Shown: positions 44,801 through 56,000 of the stretch, piece by piece | How the letters are laid out: each line of letters starts with the position of its first letter | Numbering within the stretch: position 1 is the stretch's first letter | DNA from: Ampelocalamus luodianensis | Lineage: Eukaryota; Streptophyta; Magnoliopsida; Poales; Poaceae | Length of the DNA stretch: 64,000 nt | Assembly: GCA_036346255.1 (NCBI GenBank) | Contig: CM070617.1 | Span: 3,017,501-3,081,500, forward strand | Direction of reading: 5' to 3' | Program-made: the position numbers and the translations under genes | The notes under the pieces: generated by a model | The model's input: the letters and a program-made list of their open reading frames with translations, nothing else | Told to the model about the DNA's origin: nothing | The model's database searches: none

Positions 44801-46253
44801 TCTGAATGGGCACCATAATGATTGGCAATACCGGTGGGATCACGCCACTCAAGTGTAGCACATCATTCGGGCATCACTGCTCCTCTAATTACCCGTTCAA
44901 ATCAACTACAGTGTTAAATTCAACTTTGCACCCTTAATTCCACAACAAACAGACGCAATCATATGCTTTCCACTTGTTTGGAACACAAGGAGTACAGCTT
45001 AGAAAAGGAAGGCACACTGATTGGCAATTACGGGAACGATTTTTTTGGTCAGCTATCACTAGAGGAAGTGAGGAACAGCAGGAACAAGGACTTTTGGTAT
45101 GGTTTCGTTATCAAATAGCATAGTTGAATAATTCAACGAATGCATTTGGCTAGAATTCGATAAGCTCCAATGTCTCCATCAATGAAATAACTAGTTAACT
45201 ACACTAACCAACAAAAACAATAATAATTTGCAGGGAGTTCAGGCAAACACTCCAGATTTTTTTTTTAAAAAAAAATGTCAATACCCAATCATCATTTTGT
45301 ATTACCCCTAGCAACGGCCACGACGAAACGCAATAAACACGACCTTTATACTTTGATAGCAACGCTATGTCACTTGCAGTATCATAAATGACAGTAGTTA
45401 CTATCTAAATGGACACTTTGGATTAACTGAATCCGTTAGTACTGCCTACATTGCATGTCAAAGAACTATGAATTGACCAGGCAGATTCATCGTGATTTTT
45501 TTTTAATTTCCCGAACTCACCGCACTTCTCAGGGTGCACGCCGTCGGTGCAATTGCAAGCGAACGCCAGGCCGTTGTCGCCGTACCTGCATTCCCCGCCG
45601 CTCGCCATGCATTTGGAGCAATCCCCTGGCACCACCGCCCACTCGAGGAGAAACCCATTATTCATGCTGGCAACATAGCTGTGCGCATTCCCATCCGGAC
45701 TCCCAAGAATCGGCACAACTGACAAGCGGCAGCCCGGCGGGATTCCCCTCTGGACGCGTTGACTGTAGAACGCCCCCTCGCCGCCGAGCCGAACGAAGGA
45801 ATTGTTGACACAAGGCAGGGGGCGAAAGCCGGTGGAAACCGCCGGAAGTGACTTGTTACAATTGAACAGGAAGAACAGCTCGGTGTTGGCTTTGCTGATG
45901 ACGAACGGCCCCAGCCCGAGGCCGATCGAAATATTGAACCGCGGCGCCGGGCAGCCGGTGGCGAGCGGGAGATTTTCATCCACAACATGGACGGAGCTGT
46001 TTTCGACGAAGACGCTGACCACCCGATAGGACCCCCAGACGGAGCGGCTGAGGAATGCGCCGCTGCTGTTGCACTTGAGCTGAAACGACGGGGGCCCGCA
46101 CGGCGGCCGGCCGGGCTCCTCCAGCCAGAACGGGTAGGCGATGTTCAAGTCCCCGCACGCCTTGGGCTTGCAACTTGGCAGTTTTGACGGGGTGGCCGGC
46201 GCCGACAATTGGAGAAAGGAAGCGAATAGCAGCAGTAGGAGTGGAGGCGTCAT
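41808..46253 (-). CDS. LRK10-like (GUB_WAK) receptor-like protein kinase, four exons
   Basis: The predicted membrane receptor kinase has 653 residues. Exons on the minus strand are 46253-45521, 43385-43347 (39 nt), 43168-42917 and 42745-41808. All have GT-AG borders and all introns are phase 1; intron 1 is 2.1 kb. Exon 1 gives a signal peptide (MTPPLLLLLFASFLQLSAPA), the GUB_WAK galacturonan-binding-type domain starting CKPKACGDLNIAYPFWLEE, and the cysteine-rich end CSKCMASGGECRYG...CNC. Exon 3 gives one membrane helix (VGGVLIICFLFSVW, about 262-275), a basic stop-transfer stretch and the glycine loop LGDGGFGTV. Exon 4 holds the rest of the kinase: VAVK lysine 353, HRDVKTNN at 449, DFG at 467, TPGYVDP and SDVYSFGVVLVEL. 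All catalytic residues are present (RD type). Relatives include Arabidopsis LRK10L1-type kinases in ABA and defence signalling. The start was chosen at the signal peptide; an upstream in-frame extension to 46526 is unlikely. Confidence 0.88.
43386..45520 (-). other. Intron 1 of the receptor kinase gene
   Basis: Donor GTGAGT (45515-45520) and acceptor TTATGCAG (ending at 43386) bound about 2.1 kb of AT-rich sequence. I found no coding exon with a WAK-type motif and no clear transposon ends within it. Confidence 0.8.
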
Positions 46254-46373
46254 GGATCTGGGGATGGAGTGGAGGCTCGTGGAGCGCAGCGCAGAACGGA
46301 ACGGGTAAGGAGAGGAACGGAACGGAGAGCAGGGATATGAGACGTGGGGAGAAAGGACGGTGGCCAAGGCGGT

Positions 46374-46379
46374 TTGACC
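46374..46379 (+). promoter_or_regulatory. W-box near the receptor kinase start
   Basis: TTGACC, followed five bases later by GTCA, lies about 120 bases upstream of the chosen start. W-boxes are WRKY-factor sites common in defence-gene promoters. A short motif, so weak evidence alone. Confidence 0.35.
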
Positions 46380-46570
46380 GGTCATGGTCCACGCGGTTAT
46401 CACTCCTCTTTCCTTTGTTCTTGCATTTCTGTTTTTTTTTTTTTTTTGATTTTTAATGTCCAGTTGGTTTCTGAGCTGCCAAACGGCAAGGTGGCGGGCG
46501 GCCGTGGCCAAGACGTCAATTGCCATGGTTGGGATTAGGCGGATCCAGGTTTGGGCTCTTACCGGTGTTA

Positions 46571-46878
46571 GGGTCTGTTTGGATTGAATCCCAAATGAAT
46601 CATATCAAATTTTGGTAATACCTATGAAATTTGGTTAGGATTGGTTTGTTGTTAAATTTTGATACTACCAAAGAAAATTTGGTAAAGCCAATTTTTTTCT
46701 TCACAATTCCTAGGCAAAGTTTAGGTGGCCAAAAAACTCACAAAAAAATTGGCAGGGCAACTAGCCCATGAGGCTGCAATCCAAATACCTTTTTTTTACT
46801 GTGGTTTTGGCACTACTTCGGTTTTGGCGTTACCAAAATTTTGGTATGATTTCCTGAGGTCACGAACCAAACAGGCTC
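46571..46878. mobile_element. Tourist-type MITE, 308 bp
   Basis: TTA flanks both ends (46568-46570 and 46879-46881). The ends are GGGTCTGTTTGG and, inverted, GAGCCTGTTTGG. Length, ends and TTA duplication fit Tourist/PIF-Harbinger MITEs. It sits between ectodomain exon 2 and the receptor kinase gene, about 320 bases 5' of the latter's start codon. Confidence 0.85.
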
Positions 46879-47164
46879 TTAAAACGTACGAAAACTCTTT
46901 TGAAAATCACCCAGCACTTGAGTTCAGTTCAAAAAAAAGTTGACCCAATTTGAGACTTAGATCGTGGCTGACTCCGCCTCTAGTTGGAGACAACCACAGC
47001 CTTATCGATCGATAAATATCAAATAGGTTTCGCTGACTGATTGCCAGGTTCGATAAGTTGACACGAGACGGTTTCGAGATTTTTATAGACCTCACCAAAT
47101 GCATGCGCCGCTCTTCCTCCGATCCCTACGAACTTGATCAAAATAATTTGACGAGTCAGCTTAC

Positions 47165-47834
47165 CTACAGGCGGCCGCTGCCATGTCAAGAGGAAACCAT
47201 CACTGATGAGCTGCTCGTAGTTGCTCGCATTCGCATTGCCAGACACCCCCAGCACCGGCAGGAACGTAGCATTGCAGCCCTCCAAAGCGTATCCGTCCTG
47301 GTTGCCCGTCTCGTTGTAACGCCCTCCGACGCGGACAAACGTGCTGTTGCGGCATTCCGTCTCCACAAGCCCCCGGTGATGCCACTCCGCCGGCGCCTTC
47401 GTGCAGTTGTAGAAGATCAGGTTCTGATTTGCAGGGCCGAACGAGAATGGAGGCCCGAGTTTGGAAGAGCTGTTGATCGTCGGGACATGGCAGGGTTTGT
47501 GGCTGGAGGAATGGAAGTCATCAAGCTTATGGATATCGACGACGAGCAAAGAGGTGTTGTCGTAGAAGATGTCAAGGATCTGGAACTGGTGGTTGCGCCG
47601 ATTGTACCCAAGGTATGGAGTGTTGTTAGCGCAAGTAACCTGGAAGCCGAGCAGACCGCACTTGGTCACCTCTGCCTGCTCCGGGACGACCTCGAACGGG
47701 AAGGAGATGGTCACGTTGCCGCATAGCCGCGGCGAGCAGCCTTCTTCTCCCTGCACGTCGGCCGCTGCGAGCATCAGCGGTAACCACCAGGCCGCCCAGA
47801 CCGGAGAGGCGAAGAATAACAAGGTCCGAACCAT
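47165..47834 (-). CDS. Orphan GUB_WAK ectodomain exon 2 (signal peptide plus domain, no kinase)
   Basis: Starting MVRTLLFFASPVWAAWWLPL (signal peptide), the frame continues with CSPRLCGNVTISFPFEVVPE, the conserved start of the GUB_WAK domain. Many N-glycosylation sites follow, with FIFYNC-like IFYNC, FVRVGGRY and FLLTWQRPPVG. A canonical donor (CCTGTAG^GTAAGC, exon end 47165) stops the exon in phase 1, the same phase as the exon of the receptor gene 0.9 kb downstream. No membrane helix or kinase belongs to it. It ends before the CxxCxxSGGxC block that exon 1 of the kinase gene still has. It may be an alternative first exon spliced to the kinase exons, or a truncated gene. Read through without splicing, it continues to a stop at 47019 and would be a 271-residue secreted protein. 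Confidence 0.7.
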
Positions 47835-48003
47835 CGGAATATAGGAAAGATTCCGACGATTGCAGTAACCAGCAAAAGGGTGCTGGGTTGTGACTCGTGA
47901 GGAGATAGACGGAAGAGGCCGAATAATATGCTTGAAGAATGAATGATACCCATGGGGTCAGCGAGTGAGTTGAGTCCTATGCCCTATGTAATGGGCTAAA
48001 CAT

Positions 48004-48094
48004 TTGACTGGTCATTTGGGCAATCAACGTCCACGCACGCGAATCTTTGGTGTGGCCGCTGGATGGAGAAGCCATGACCAGTCAAACACTTGAC
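48004..48094. promoter_or_regulatory. Cluster of W-boxes upstream of ectodomain exon 2
   Basis: TTGACTGGTCA (48004-48014), TGACCAGTCAA (48075-48085) and TTGAC (48090-48094) lie 170-260 bases upstream of the ATG. Five TGAC cores in 91 bases is far denser than in the surroundings and suggests WRKY control. Inferred from motifs only. Confidence 0.45.
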
Positions 48095-48333
48095 AGGTAT
48101 CAATGTGATTCATCCGAGTCGGCTAGTGCACGCTCTTGTCGGCCATCCGAGTCCACGTTTTTTTTTCCTTTTTTCAAACACTTGGCTGGTAGCAACATCC
48201 ATACACACGTAAACCGGTAAATGCTATAAACAGAGACCAGTGGACTTTCATACTGGTCAACGCATATACGTAACTACTAAACCAAGAAAAGAAAAACAGA
48301 GGGTTAATGAATTTAATTACACGAAATCAGTTA

Positions 48334-48640
48334 GGGCTTGTTTGGGTTGTTACCAATGTGAGTCAAACCAAAATTTGGTAATGTCGATAAAAATTGGCTA
48401 TCGTTTGGTTTGCTACCAATATTTGGTAATGTCAACAAAAACTTTATAACAACAACGAAATCCAATATCACAAGCGGACAATCCGATGGCGAGTAAATAA
48501 CTCACAAAAATTTTGATAATGCAAAAATTTAGCTCGGCCGCAATCCTTCGTGTATTTTGCTAAACTTTGATTCTGACTAAGTTTTGGCTATATCAATTTT
48601 TGGCTATGTTCTTTAGTCTACCAAAATTGTTGATGGTGTC
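48334..48640. mobile_element. Tourist-like MITE, one end recognised
   Basis: GTTAGGGCTTGTTTGGGTTG has a TTA followed by a Tourist-type end, and the interior ACCAAAATTTGGTAAT text resembles the MITE at 46571. I could not find a matching right end, so it is probably truncated and its extent is approximate. Confidence 0.45.
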
Positions 48641-49210
48641 TTGAGTCGAAAAGAAAAGAAAAAAGTTAGTACCTGTCAATTTCCAAGCAACAGAATGTTT
48701 GATAGCAAGCCAACTAGCAAGTAGCAAAAGCATGGGAACCTTTTTGCTGGATAGACGCGAGCATGGCATCTCATGCCCGGAGCATATCTAGCCGAATCTA
48801 GGTCATTATCAGCCAAAGTTTCAAAGCTGTTTTGCATCACAGATTCACAGGTGCGCTAACCCTCTGGGTAAGTACACTTTCTAAGAAATGCATAAAATTG
48901 CTTCATACGCACAAAAACAGACCGAAAGATTAAAAATATAGGAATTTAGGCCCATTAGCCCATATGTTAGAACGACCTTTTGTGACTGTGTCTAGCCATA
49001 AGGAGAGAATCAAATCTAAGGTTAAACCCACCAAACCCAACGCGAGAACTGAGTGTTGCTCAGTTGGCACCCAGCCCGCCGCGTTCCACTCCGGGCCTTA
49101 TATGTCACTGGGAAAAAAAGTTTGATTTTTTGCTACCAAGTTTTTTCTTTGTTCTTTTTCATATTATTTATGTTACCTCCGTTAGTTGGAGTCACTATTA
49201 AACCAAAAAA
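48641..49210. other. Intergenic, no recognised gene
   Basis: No domain-bearing frame, and no clear repeat structure was noticed. Confidence 0.4.
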
Positions 49211-49212
49211 AT

Positions 49213-50049
49213 CTACATCTTACTCTCATCCTTTTCCTTTTCCACTCTCCTTAAGGACCTTAACCCCCTCACTCTTCTCTCTCCTGTCCCCACCACCCAC
49301 CACCTCCCCTTCCCTCTCTCCTTGTTCTCAGCTAGGGCAGCTACCAACTGCCGCTGCCCATCCTCCTCCACCAACAGCCTTGCCCCACCAACCCACTGTT
49401 GCGCCTCATGTTGGTGTCCCGTGGCCCGGTCGGCCACCCCTCCACCTTCCTGGGCTAGTGCAGAGGCGCTCGCCGTTGGGCTTCAACGCCAAGGTCTCCA
49501 TCGCCATCTGGCTTGGCCTCTCCTTCGCCATCCTCTGGACCTCGTTCTCCCCAACCTCTTCCTAAAAGATCTCCACCGAGCGCTCCTCTTTCGCCGTCAA
49601 CCTGCCCCCCTCCCCCCACCCCACCCGCCTCACACAACCACACTATGTCCACTAGCGGCAGCCATAGGAAACCCCATACTGCCAGCTCCCACAGTCACAA
49701 GAAGCACCATTCTCCGTCCGGATCCCACCGCCCCACTGCCACCGCTTCACCGGATGCCACTACGGCAAAGGTCGATCGCAACCAACCGGCTCCGAGAACG
49801 AAACAAGAACCCGAGGAGAAGGAACCAGAGTTGGAGCTGGAGCAGGAGGCAGAGCTGCCTATGCGAGAGGACAACGGGGACAACACGGGGAAGGTGCTTG
49901 AGGAGGAGGAGAAGCCGCCAGAGCTGGAATCGGTTGACAACTTTAGTGAAGGAGACGACAACGACGAGGACATAGAAGCAGCGAAGAGGAAGGCTTCAAA
50001 GAAGAAGAAGTTGCCGCCTCTGCCCAGCACAGCCGCACGTTACCACTAG
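49213..50049 (+). pseudogene. GC-rich gene fragment, identity unknown
   Basis: Proline/serine-rich low-complexity frames (49213-49620) include a short hydrophobic stretch AKVSIAIWLGLSFAILWT preceded by QRRSPLGFN. In another frame a basic/acidic tract continues (HSHKKHHSPSGSHRP, then PEEKEPELELEQEAELP and AAKRKASKKKKLPPLP) to a stop at 50049. The helix after a basic stretch followed by an acidic tract recalls the N-terminus of a type II membrane protein, perhaps a plant mid-SUN protein, but the match is too weak to name. Frame switching between the two parts suggests a broken or captured fragment. Confidence 0.3.
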
Positions 50050-50276
50050 AAGCACTGCAGCGCCAAGAGGAAGAGAGCGAAAGGAGGAAGGGGGGGACAA
50101 GAAGAGCAAAAGAGTCCATTCGTGTGAATTGACAGAGAAGGTGACGGAAATGGTATGAAAGGGAACAAAAAAACTCGGTGGTACACAAGGAATCGAACTT
50201 TTTCAATGGCATGGAAGTGACTGGGGCAAATTTTAGTGGAATGTAGGGAATTTTCCCTACTTTAAGTAGGGAGGAC

Positions 50277-50345
50277 CGAGGCTTAGCTCAGTTGGCTAGG
50301 GGCATGGGTAAACGCCCAGCCCGTCTGGTTCGATCCTCTCAAATT
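50277..50345 (+). mobile_element. tRNA-derived SINE head
   Basis: An RNA polymerase III A-box (TTAGCTCAGTTGG, 50283-50295) and B-box (GGTTCGATCC, 50327-50336) are spaced as in tRNA genes. The arms do not close into a cloverleaf and no acceptor stem forms, so it is a SINE promoter and not a tRNA gene. It leads directly into a tandem array that repeats its 3' part. Confidence 0.7.
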
Positions 50346-50402
50346 GCACTCACACGTCTCGCCCGTTTTATTATAATAGGGCACACATATGTGTGCGTGT
50401 TT

Positions 50403-51270
50403 AGTGGGAAAGCGTGTACCTGCACTTCGTGAGATCTCAGTGCCTTTGCAAAATTCTCAATGTGTGTAAGGGGACACGTATGTGTGTGTGGCCTGTCCGG
50501 ATTCAATCCTCTGGGATTGCACTCACACGTCTTATTAGTTTAATTAGAATAGGGTACACATGCGTGTTCAGTGGGAAAGCGCATACCCATGCTCCGTGAG
50601 ACCTCGATGCCTTCGCAAAATTCCCAGTGTGTGTAAGGGGACATGTATGTGTGTATGGCCTGTCCGGATTCAATCATCTGGGATTGCACTCGCACGCCTC
50701 ACCCGTTTAATTAGAATATGGTACACATACGCATGCACGTTCAGTGGGAAAGCGTGTGCCCGCGCTCCGTGAGACCTTGGTACCTCCGCAAAATTCTTAG
50801 CGTATGTAAGGGGATGTGTATGCGTGTGTGTGGCATGTCCGGATTCGATCCTCTAGGATTGCACTCGCACGCCTCACCTGTTTAATTAGAATATGGTACA
50901 CATACGTGTGGGCGTTCAATGGGAAAGCGCGCGCCCACGCTCCGTGAGACCTCGGTGCCTCTACAAAATTCCTAACGTGTGTTAGGAGAAGTGCATGCGT
51001 GTGTGTGACCTGTCCAGATTCAATCCTTTGGGATTGCACTCGCACGCTTCACCCCGTTTAATTAGAATAGTGTACACATACGCATGCACGTTCAGTGGGA
51101 AAGCGTGTGCTCGCGTTCCGTGAGACCTTGGTGCCTCTGCAAAATTCTCAACGTAAGGGGACGTGTACGCGTGTGTGGCCTGTCCAAATTCGATCATTTG
51201 GGATTGCACTCGCACATCTCACCCCGTTTAATTTGAATATGGTACACATACGCATGCGCGTGCGCGTTCA
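50403..51270 (+). repeat. Tandem array of ~175-bp units derived from the SINE body
   Basis: The marker AGTGGGAAAGCG (or one-base variants) starts at 50403, 50570, 50743, 50918 and 51094, and a worn copy lies near 51270, giving periods of 167, 173, 175, 176 and 176 bp. Every unit contains a B-box-like GGATTCAATCC or GGATTCGATCC, GGGATTGCACTC, TTTAATTAGAAT and GTACACAT. The A-box head is not repeated. Alternating GT/CA-rich stretches sit in each unit. Confidence 0.9.
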
Positions 51271-51865
51271 TTGTGTGCCCAAACTCTCTTCCTCTCGCGA
51301 AACTTTCAAATCGGAAATTTCAATTGGATCCAAAAAGAACTCGTCCGGAGGGAAATCAACTCGATTAGGAGGATTACAACTCGGTTTCAAAGGAAATTCA
51401 TCTCAAATTCAATTTTTTTTCAAAGAAGAGGGTTTGGGCAAAACCATTCCCATGTCCAACGATGTGTGGCGCGGGCTCTTCCCTTCTCTCCGACGATGAG
51501 CCACGCTCGTGGACACAGAGTGCCAAAAAGAAAGAGAAGAGGAAGGGGGTGAGCAAGAGGACGCGGGTGAGGGAGTGACGATGGAAGAGCCCATCGTCCG
51601 TGTCGACCAACTACCACGTGTGTGTCCGCACCAAAACAATCTTGAGGGTAACATCAATTAGCAATTTCGAGCCTTAACCTCTGACTAGGCGGAGCCACCT
51701 GTCCTGTACCCGAGTCTTGGTACACACTTGCCAGTTGCCACTTACATTAATGTAATGAACATCTAATAATGTAGACGACAACCTACTCAGAGCATAAATT
51801 TATGGGCAATTGCAAAGCAACCAAAGCTTTAGGTAAGTACTACGCCTCTGTTTTTGGCGTAGCAA

Positions 51866-52177
51866 GGGCATCTTCAATATTTAGAGATACTCTTGTCTCT
51901 AACATATGCTACATCATCTTTAGAGATAACATCTCAAATATATAGTCTCTAGCATACTCTCTAACATTTATATTTTATAATTTTCCTTTGAAACGGGCCC
52001 ACATGTCAACTAGAATAGATTAATGTATCCTATCTTGTTTCATGCTATCTTGTCTTGTTTCGCGTGCACGACAGAAGAGACGACATGTGCTCTCTTCTGC
52101 CCCTCTCTTTTGCACGTAGGATTTTGTTGACGTGGTATTGCTAAGAGATAACAATAAATACACTATTGAAGATGCCC
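51866..52177. mobile_element. MITE, 312 bp, in duplication copy I only
   Basis: Perfect 14-bp inverted ends GGGCATCTTCAATA and TATTGAAGATGCCC. The equivalent place in copy II (about 56950) is empty. The target duplication is not clear, so the superfamily is open. Confidence 0.85.
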
Positions 52178-52668
52178 AAAGTACGGCAAGTATTCTTTCG
52201 TTGATGGGTCATTGCACTAATAAGTCACCCCTCTGTTTTCGGCGAGAGTACTCCGCATTGGAAGGCTAAACGATAAGGACCGTACTACACGTTTACCCGA
52301 CAATCAATCATGCTGCGTGGTCAATGGCAGCGCCAGAATCCACTCCAACCTATCTAAGTCGTCAACGTACCAACTGGATAAATACACCCAAAATAACCAT
52401 ATCTAGCGGCCCAAGATATGGTTCCTGACGTGACGTACGTAGGTATGGTATGGGCTAGTAAACACCAAATCTTACATGGGACCTACGAGAGATAGGGTTT
52501 CTAGGCAGGACTAACACAATACGGCAATGCCAGAAAATGCAGGAGTGTGCCTTGCGGCGAAATGCAATGAACCAAACTATTGTAATTAGACGAGTATGTG
52601 CAAATTTGGCCATCCGCGTTTGCACATGCTGACTTTGGTATAGGCAAGTGGCACTCACCGGTGCATGA

Positions 52669-53052
52669 TGGCTCGCTCCGCCTGCCGTCGGGGTAGAGGC
52701 ACGCAAACGCCGCAGAGTTGTTGTCATACCGGCACTGCCCGCCGCTCGTGTTGCAAGCAGAGTAGTCGTCGATGCCATCCCATTCCAGGACGAACCCGTC
52801 CTTCAAGAGCCAGCTGTAGTTGGCAGTCGTCATGCCCATCGCCTCCAACTCGAGCACCGGTAGGTACGAGTACTAACACCCGCCTGTCGAGTTCTCCAGC
52901 GGATTGTCCCGATCGTAACTCCCACCGAGGTACGCAAATGTTGGAGTGGTACAGTTAGCGATGACACTCACATAAGTGCGTCTGCGTGGCTCCATTCCGT
53001 TGTAGTTGTAGAGGAAGCACACAACCCGGTTGCTGCGGACAATCTTGAACGG
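52669..53052 (-). pseudogene. GUB_WAK ectodomain exon 3 relic, truncated and with a stop
   Basis: This is a close paralogue of exon 4 (57425-58153) over its C-terminal half: PFKIVRSNRVVCFLYNYNG, NCTTPTFAYLGGSYDRDNP, then MTTANYSWLLKDGFVLEWDG and CNTSGGQCRYDNNSAAFAC. A C-to-A change gives a TAG stop at 52873-52875 where exon 4 has TCG. The N-terminal half and signal peptide are absent; sequence beyond 53052 is LINE. The donor (exon end 52669, phase 1) is still intact. A CLCP to CLYP change removes a conserved cysteine. Confidence 0.92.
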
Positions 53053-56000
53053 CCAACCAAAAACTCCATTTCCTACCAAGTCTTCAAGCTCTCTCTCAGA
53101 AGATCATTCTTTATGGTTTCTTGCACCTCTACCATATCAAACCTCTCCTTAACAATAAGCTCTTTGAGTTGTCTCCTCTAGACTGGATTACCCAACCCTC
53201 AAATATTCCAAAAAGAAACTTCATGACTTAAGCTTTCTAAAGGAAACTGTATCATTCTTTAGCTTATTGCTTACTCTATTGTTCGGTTTAAACCCCACAG
53301 CACCCCTTAATTCATTATCCACCACATCTAATTGAGCTTCTTCACCCCTCTTGTTTTCATTAGGTTCACTTTCCACTTTCTGTCCAAGATCATTACTTTT
53401 TCCCAGTTCTGCTTCAGCAATGGCAAATCTAGCTACTTCTTATGCTTGCATAGTAGAGATCACTTCTTTAGAACTTTCTAATTAAGATCCCAAAGTAATA
53501 CCACAAGAACTAGCCACATATTCTAAATACCTAACATAAGCATTATTAAGAATATTAAAAGGATTGTTCTCAGGAGTACCTTGAGATTCCAAATTCTGGA
53601 TGGATTTCAGCATAGCAGCCTTCTCCTGCATGGGAATATCTTGGTCTTGGATACAGTTGCTCTTCCTAGTGGCCATCTGAGGCTCCTTAACCCTACTCCC
53701 CCCTTTTTTGGCCCAAAATCCAATCTTCTAGTAATCCCTCAACCTCAGGCAATAGAAAAGATTCTCTCTCCCTATTAACACTCATACTAGTTTCATCTTC
53801 TTTCACATTTCTATCAACTTCATCCTCAAAATTGTTCTTGTCCTCTGTAACTTTACACCCCACAAACACCTGTTCATGAACTTGATTCTTGACAATATGC
53901 TTACTAGCATCAACATCCTAACAGAATAGAGTTACTTCCCCAAAAGTAACCTTTAGAAGGAAATTTTAAACATCGCCAAAGAGTTGTTGGCATTAAAGTA
54001 GGACCCACATTGGTATGCACCACAATCTCCTTAGAGGTTTCTTGGATCAACTCCCTGCTATTCCCTAAAATCACCCCTTTAGAGTTACTAGATAATTCCA
54101 CTTTCCCTTCCCTTTGTCCTCACTCTCCACATGACTAGATGACTCATTGTCATTACCAATAATAGGGTAACTAAAAGCAATAGGCAGCACTAGAAGGATT
54201 TGACTGTCAATATTGATTTCCACAATCTCTTTGCCCTGAACAAACCCCTCAAAATCTGAAACCATCTAATGTTTAGATTTGTTTTTGTTGGACTCTCCAC
54301 CACTTTTATGATAAGAGGTTTGATGAGAATCCTCTCCAAACTTTTCAGCAAGTTTTTTCCATTCTGTCTTATGGGTACTTTCATTGGACTCCTCTTCTTC
54401 CTCATCATCCTTCCTTTTGTCATGAGTTTTATGGCCTAGATCTTTATAAGGACCACATTTCCTTTGTTTCACAACCCCTTCTACTTCAAATCTGATTTCA
54501 TAACCCACAGCATTAATGAAAATCTTCACAAAACAGTTGATACTAGAAAGGTCTCTACATTTCACTTTAACCCTGACCGGATCCATTCTCATCAAACTAA
54601 TTTCATCAACCTCAATAGGTTCCCCACAATACTAGCTAATTCTTTTTACAATTTTCGAAGTTTTGGCAGAAATTGAAATACCAGAAACCTTCACCCATAT
54701 AGGAACAAGGGCAGAAGAGGCCTCAGGATCTAACTTGGACTTTTCCACTGTAGCTTTGATAGAGTACAGAGCTAATTCTACCCCTTTAACTTTTGACCAA
54801 GTATCTAAGATAGTCTTAGAAGGAAAAACCACTGCATACTCTAATTTAGATAACTTTGTGACCTTCCAATCCCAATCAGCTTGGATCAAATATTTTAAGT
54901 TCAGCTTCAATTTGTTGGATAGAAACCACCCCCTCTTTGATACTAAGAACTCCAGTTGCAGCTTGTTGCTCAGATAGTTGCAACCTGGGCACCTGAAGAC
55001 TATAAAAACCCTGACCAGGAATTCCAAAGCCAAAGAGCTTCAACCCATTATTTTTTTTTATCATCAGGATAACTAGAGATCATATGACCACTCTTTTTGC
55101 ATTTGTAACACACCGAAGGGTTTGTGCATCTAGCTTGGTGATGCCCCGATTGCAAACAATGAAAATATGTACCTCTATCTTCAGATCTTAACACCCCCGT
55201 ATTTGGACCAATCTCACCCCAACTTTTCTGTTGCTCCTCCCCTTTTCCTGTACTCACTGGACCTTCCCACTTAGGCATGGATATACCCTTACTAGAATGA
55301 AACAAACCTCCTCTTGCCCCAAATCCACCCCTAATATCCCCTCTAAATTGAACCCCTCTGTTGAAACCCTCATCTCTACGCAGGTTCTCTCTGCCACGAG
55401 CATCCTCCTACCACCCCTTGAATTGATCAAGGGGATCTCGATCTGACACCCCAGAGTTTCAAAAATCCGATCTAGATCTATCAGCTCTAGGAGGAGATTG
55501 AAGCTTACTTGGTCTCTGAAAAATCCCTTGATGACCTTCCTGGAACCTCCTCTGCTGGTCTTGATCTCTTCTCAACTTTGCTTGTAGTTCATCCTCCGCC
55601 AACAGATCATCCTCCTCCATGCACTCATCTGGAGCATTGCGCTTTCCACCAATCCAATTATGGGGAGAATCCCCAAAGTGCCGAGGGGGTCTTCTCTACC
55701 ACGATCCATCCCTCCTTCTTTCACAACTTCAGCGAAGGATCTACTTAACCAAGGAGGGCTACGATTTCGCCTAACCAACCTAGCTCTATCGCCAAGCCGA
55801 CGAATTTCGCTCGCTCTAGCAAGGAACCCTAGCTCCCCCAAACATGCCCTTTGGAATCCAACGCCACGACTATGTTGGAATCCTACACCAGGAATGGGAG
55901 TAGAGGTCAAGTAGCGACGTGTCGAACCTGTGAGTTGTCCCAATCGGCCCATGAAAACTGTTGGTAGTCTTCGCCCACATCCCATGACATTGCTTTCATC

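Larger units (their letters stand above)
51283..53052 (-). repeat. Segmental duplication, copy I
   Basis: It is colinear with 56300-57820: both begin CTCTCGAAACTTTCAAATC-like sequence and both end inside the ectodomain exon at AATCTTGAACGG. Copy I alone holds a 312-bp MITE. Sequence just outside (SINE array on the left, LINE remnant on the right) is unrelated to the flanks of copy II, except that copy II continues into a complete exon. Confidence 0.9.

Noticed and set aside
47040..47110. FGEVYKN reading downstream of ectodomain exon 2, resembling a kinase glycine loop
   Set aside because: No preceding GxG pair, no following VAVK lysine and an early stop; the match is too short and includes a TATAAAAAT stretch. 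Treated as chance.
47058..47726. 222-codon plus-strand frame
   Set aside because: It is the antisense of ectodomain exon 2, whose minus-strand frame has a signal peptide and GUB_WAK cysteines.
49037..49110. Second possible SINE with a CTCAGTTGG A-box-like motif
   Set aside because: No B-box at the right spacing and no tail or target duplication.
50277..50345. Possible tRNA gene
   Set aside because: A and B boxes are present but no acceptor stem or complete cloverleaf can be drawn; the context is a SINE-derived array.
50403..51270. CRISPR-like regular spacing
   Set aside because: Whole ~175-bp units repeat end to end with no unique spacers, and the genome is a plant nucleus.
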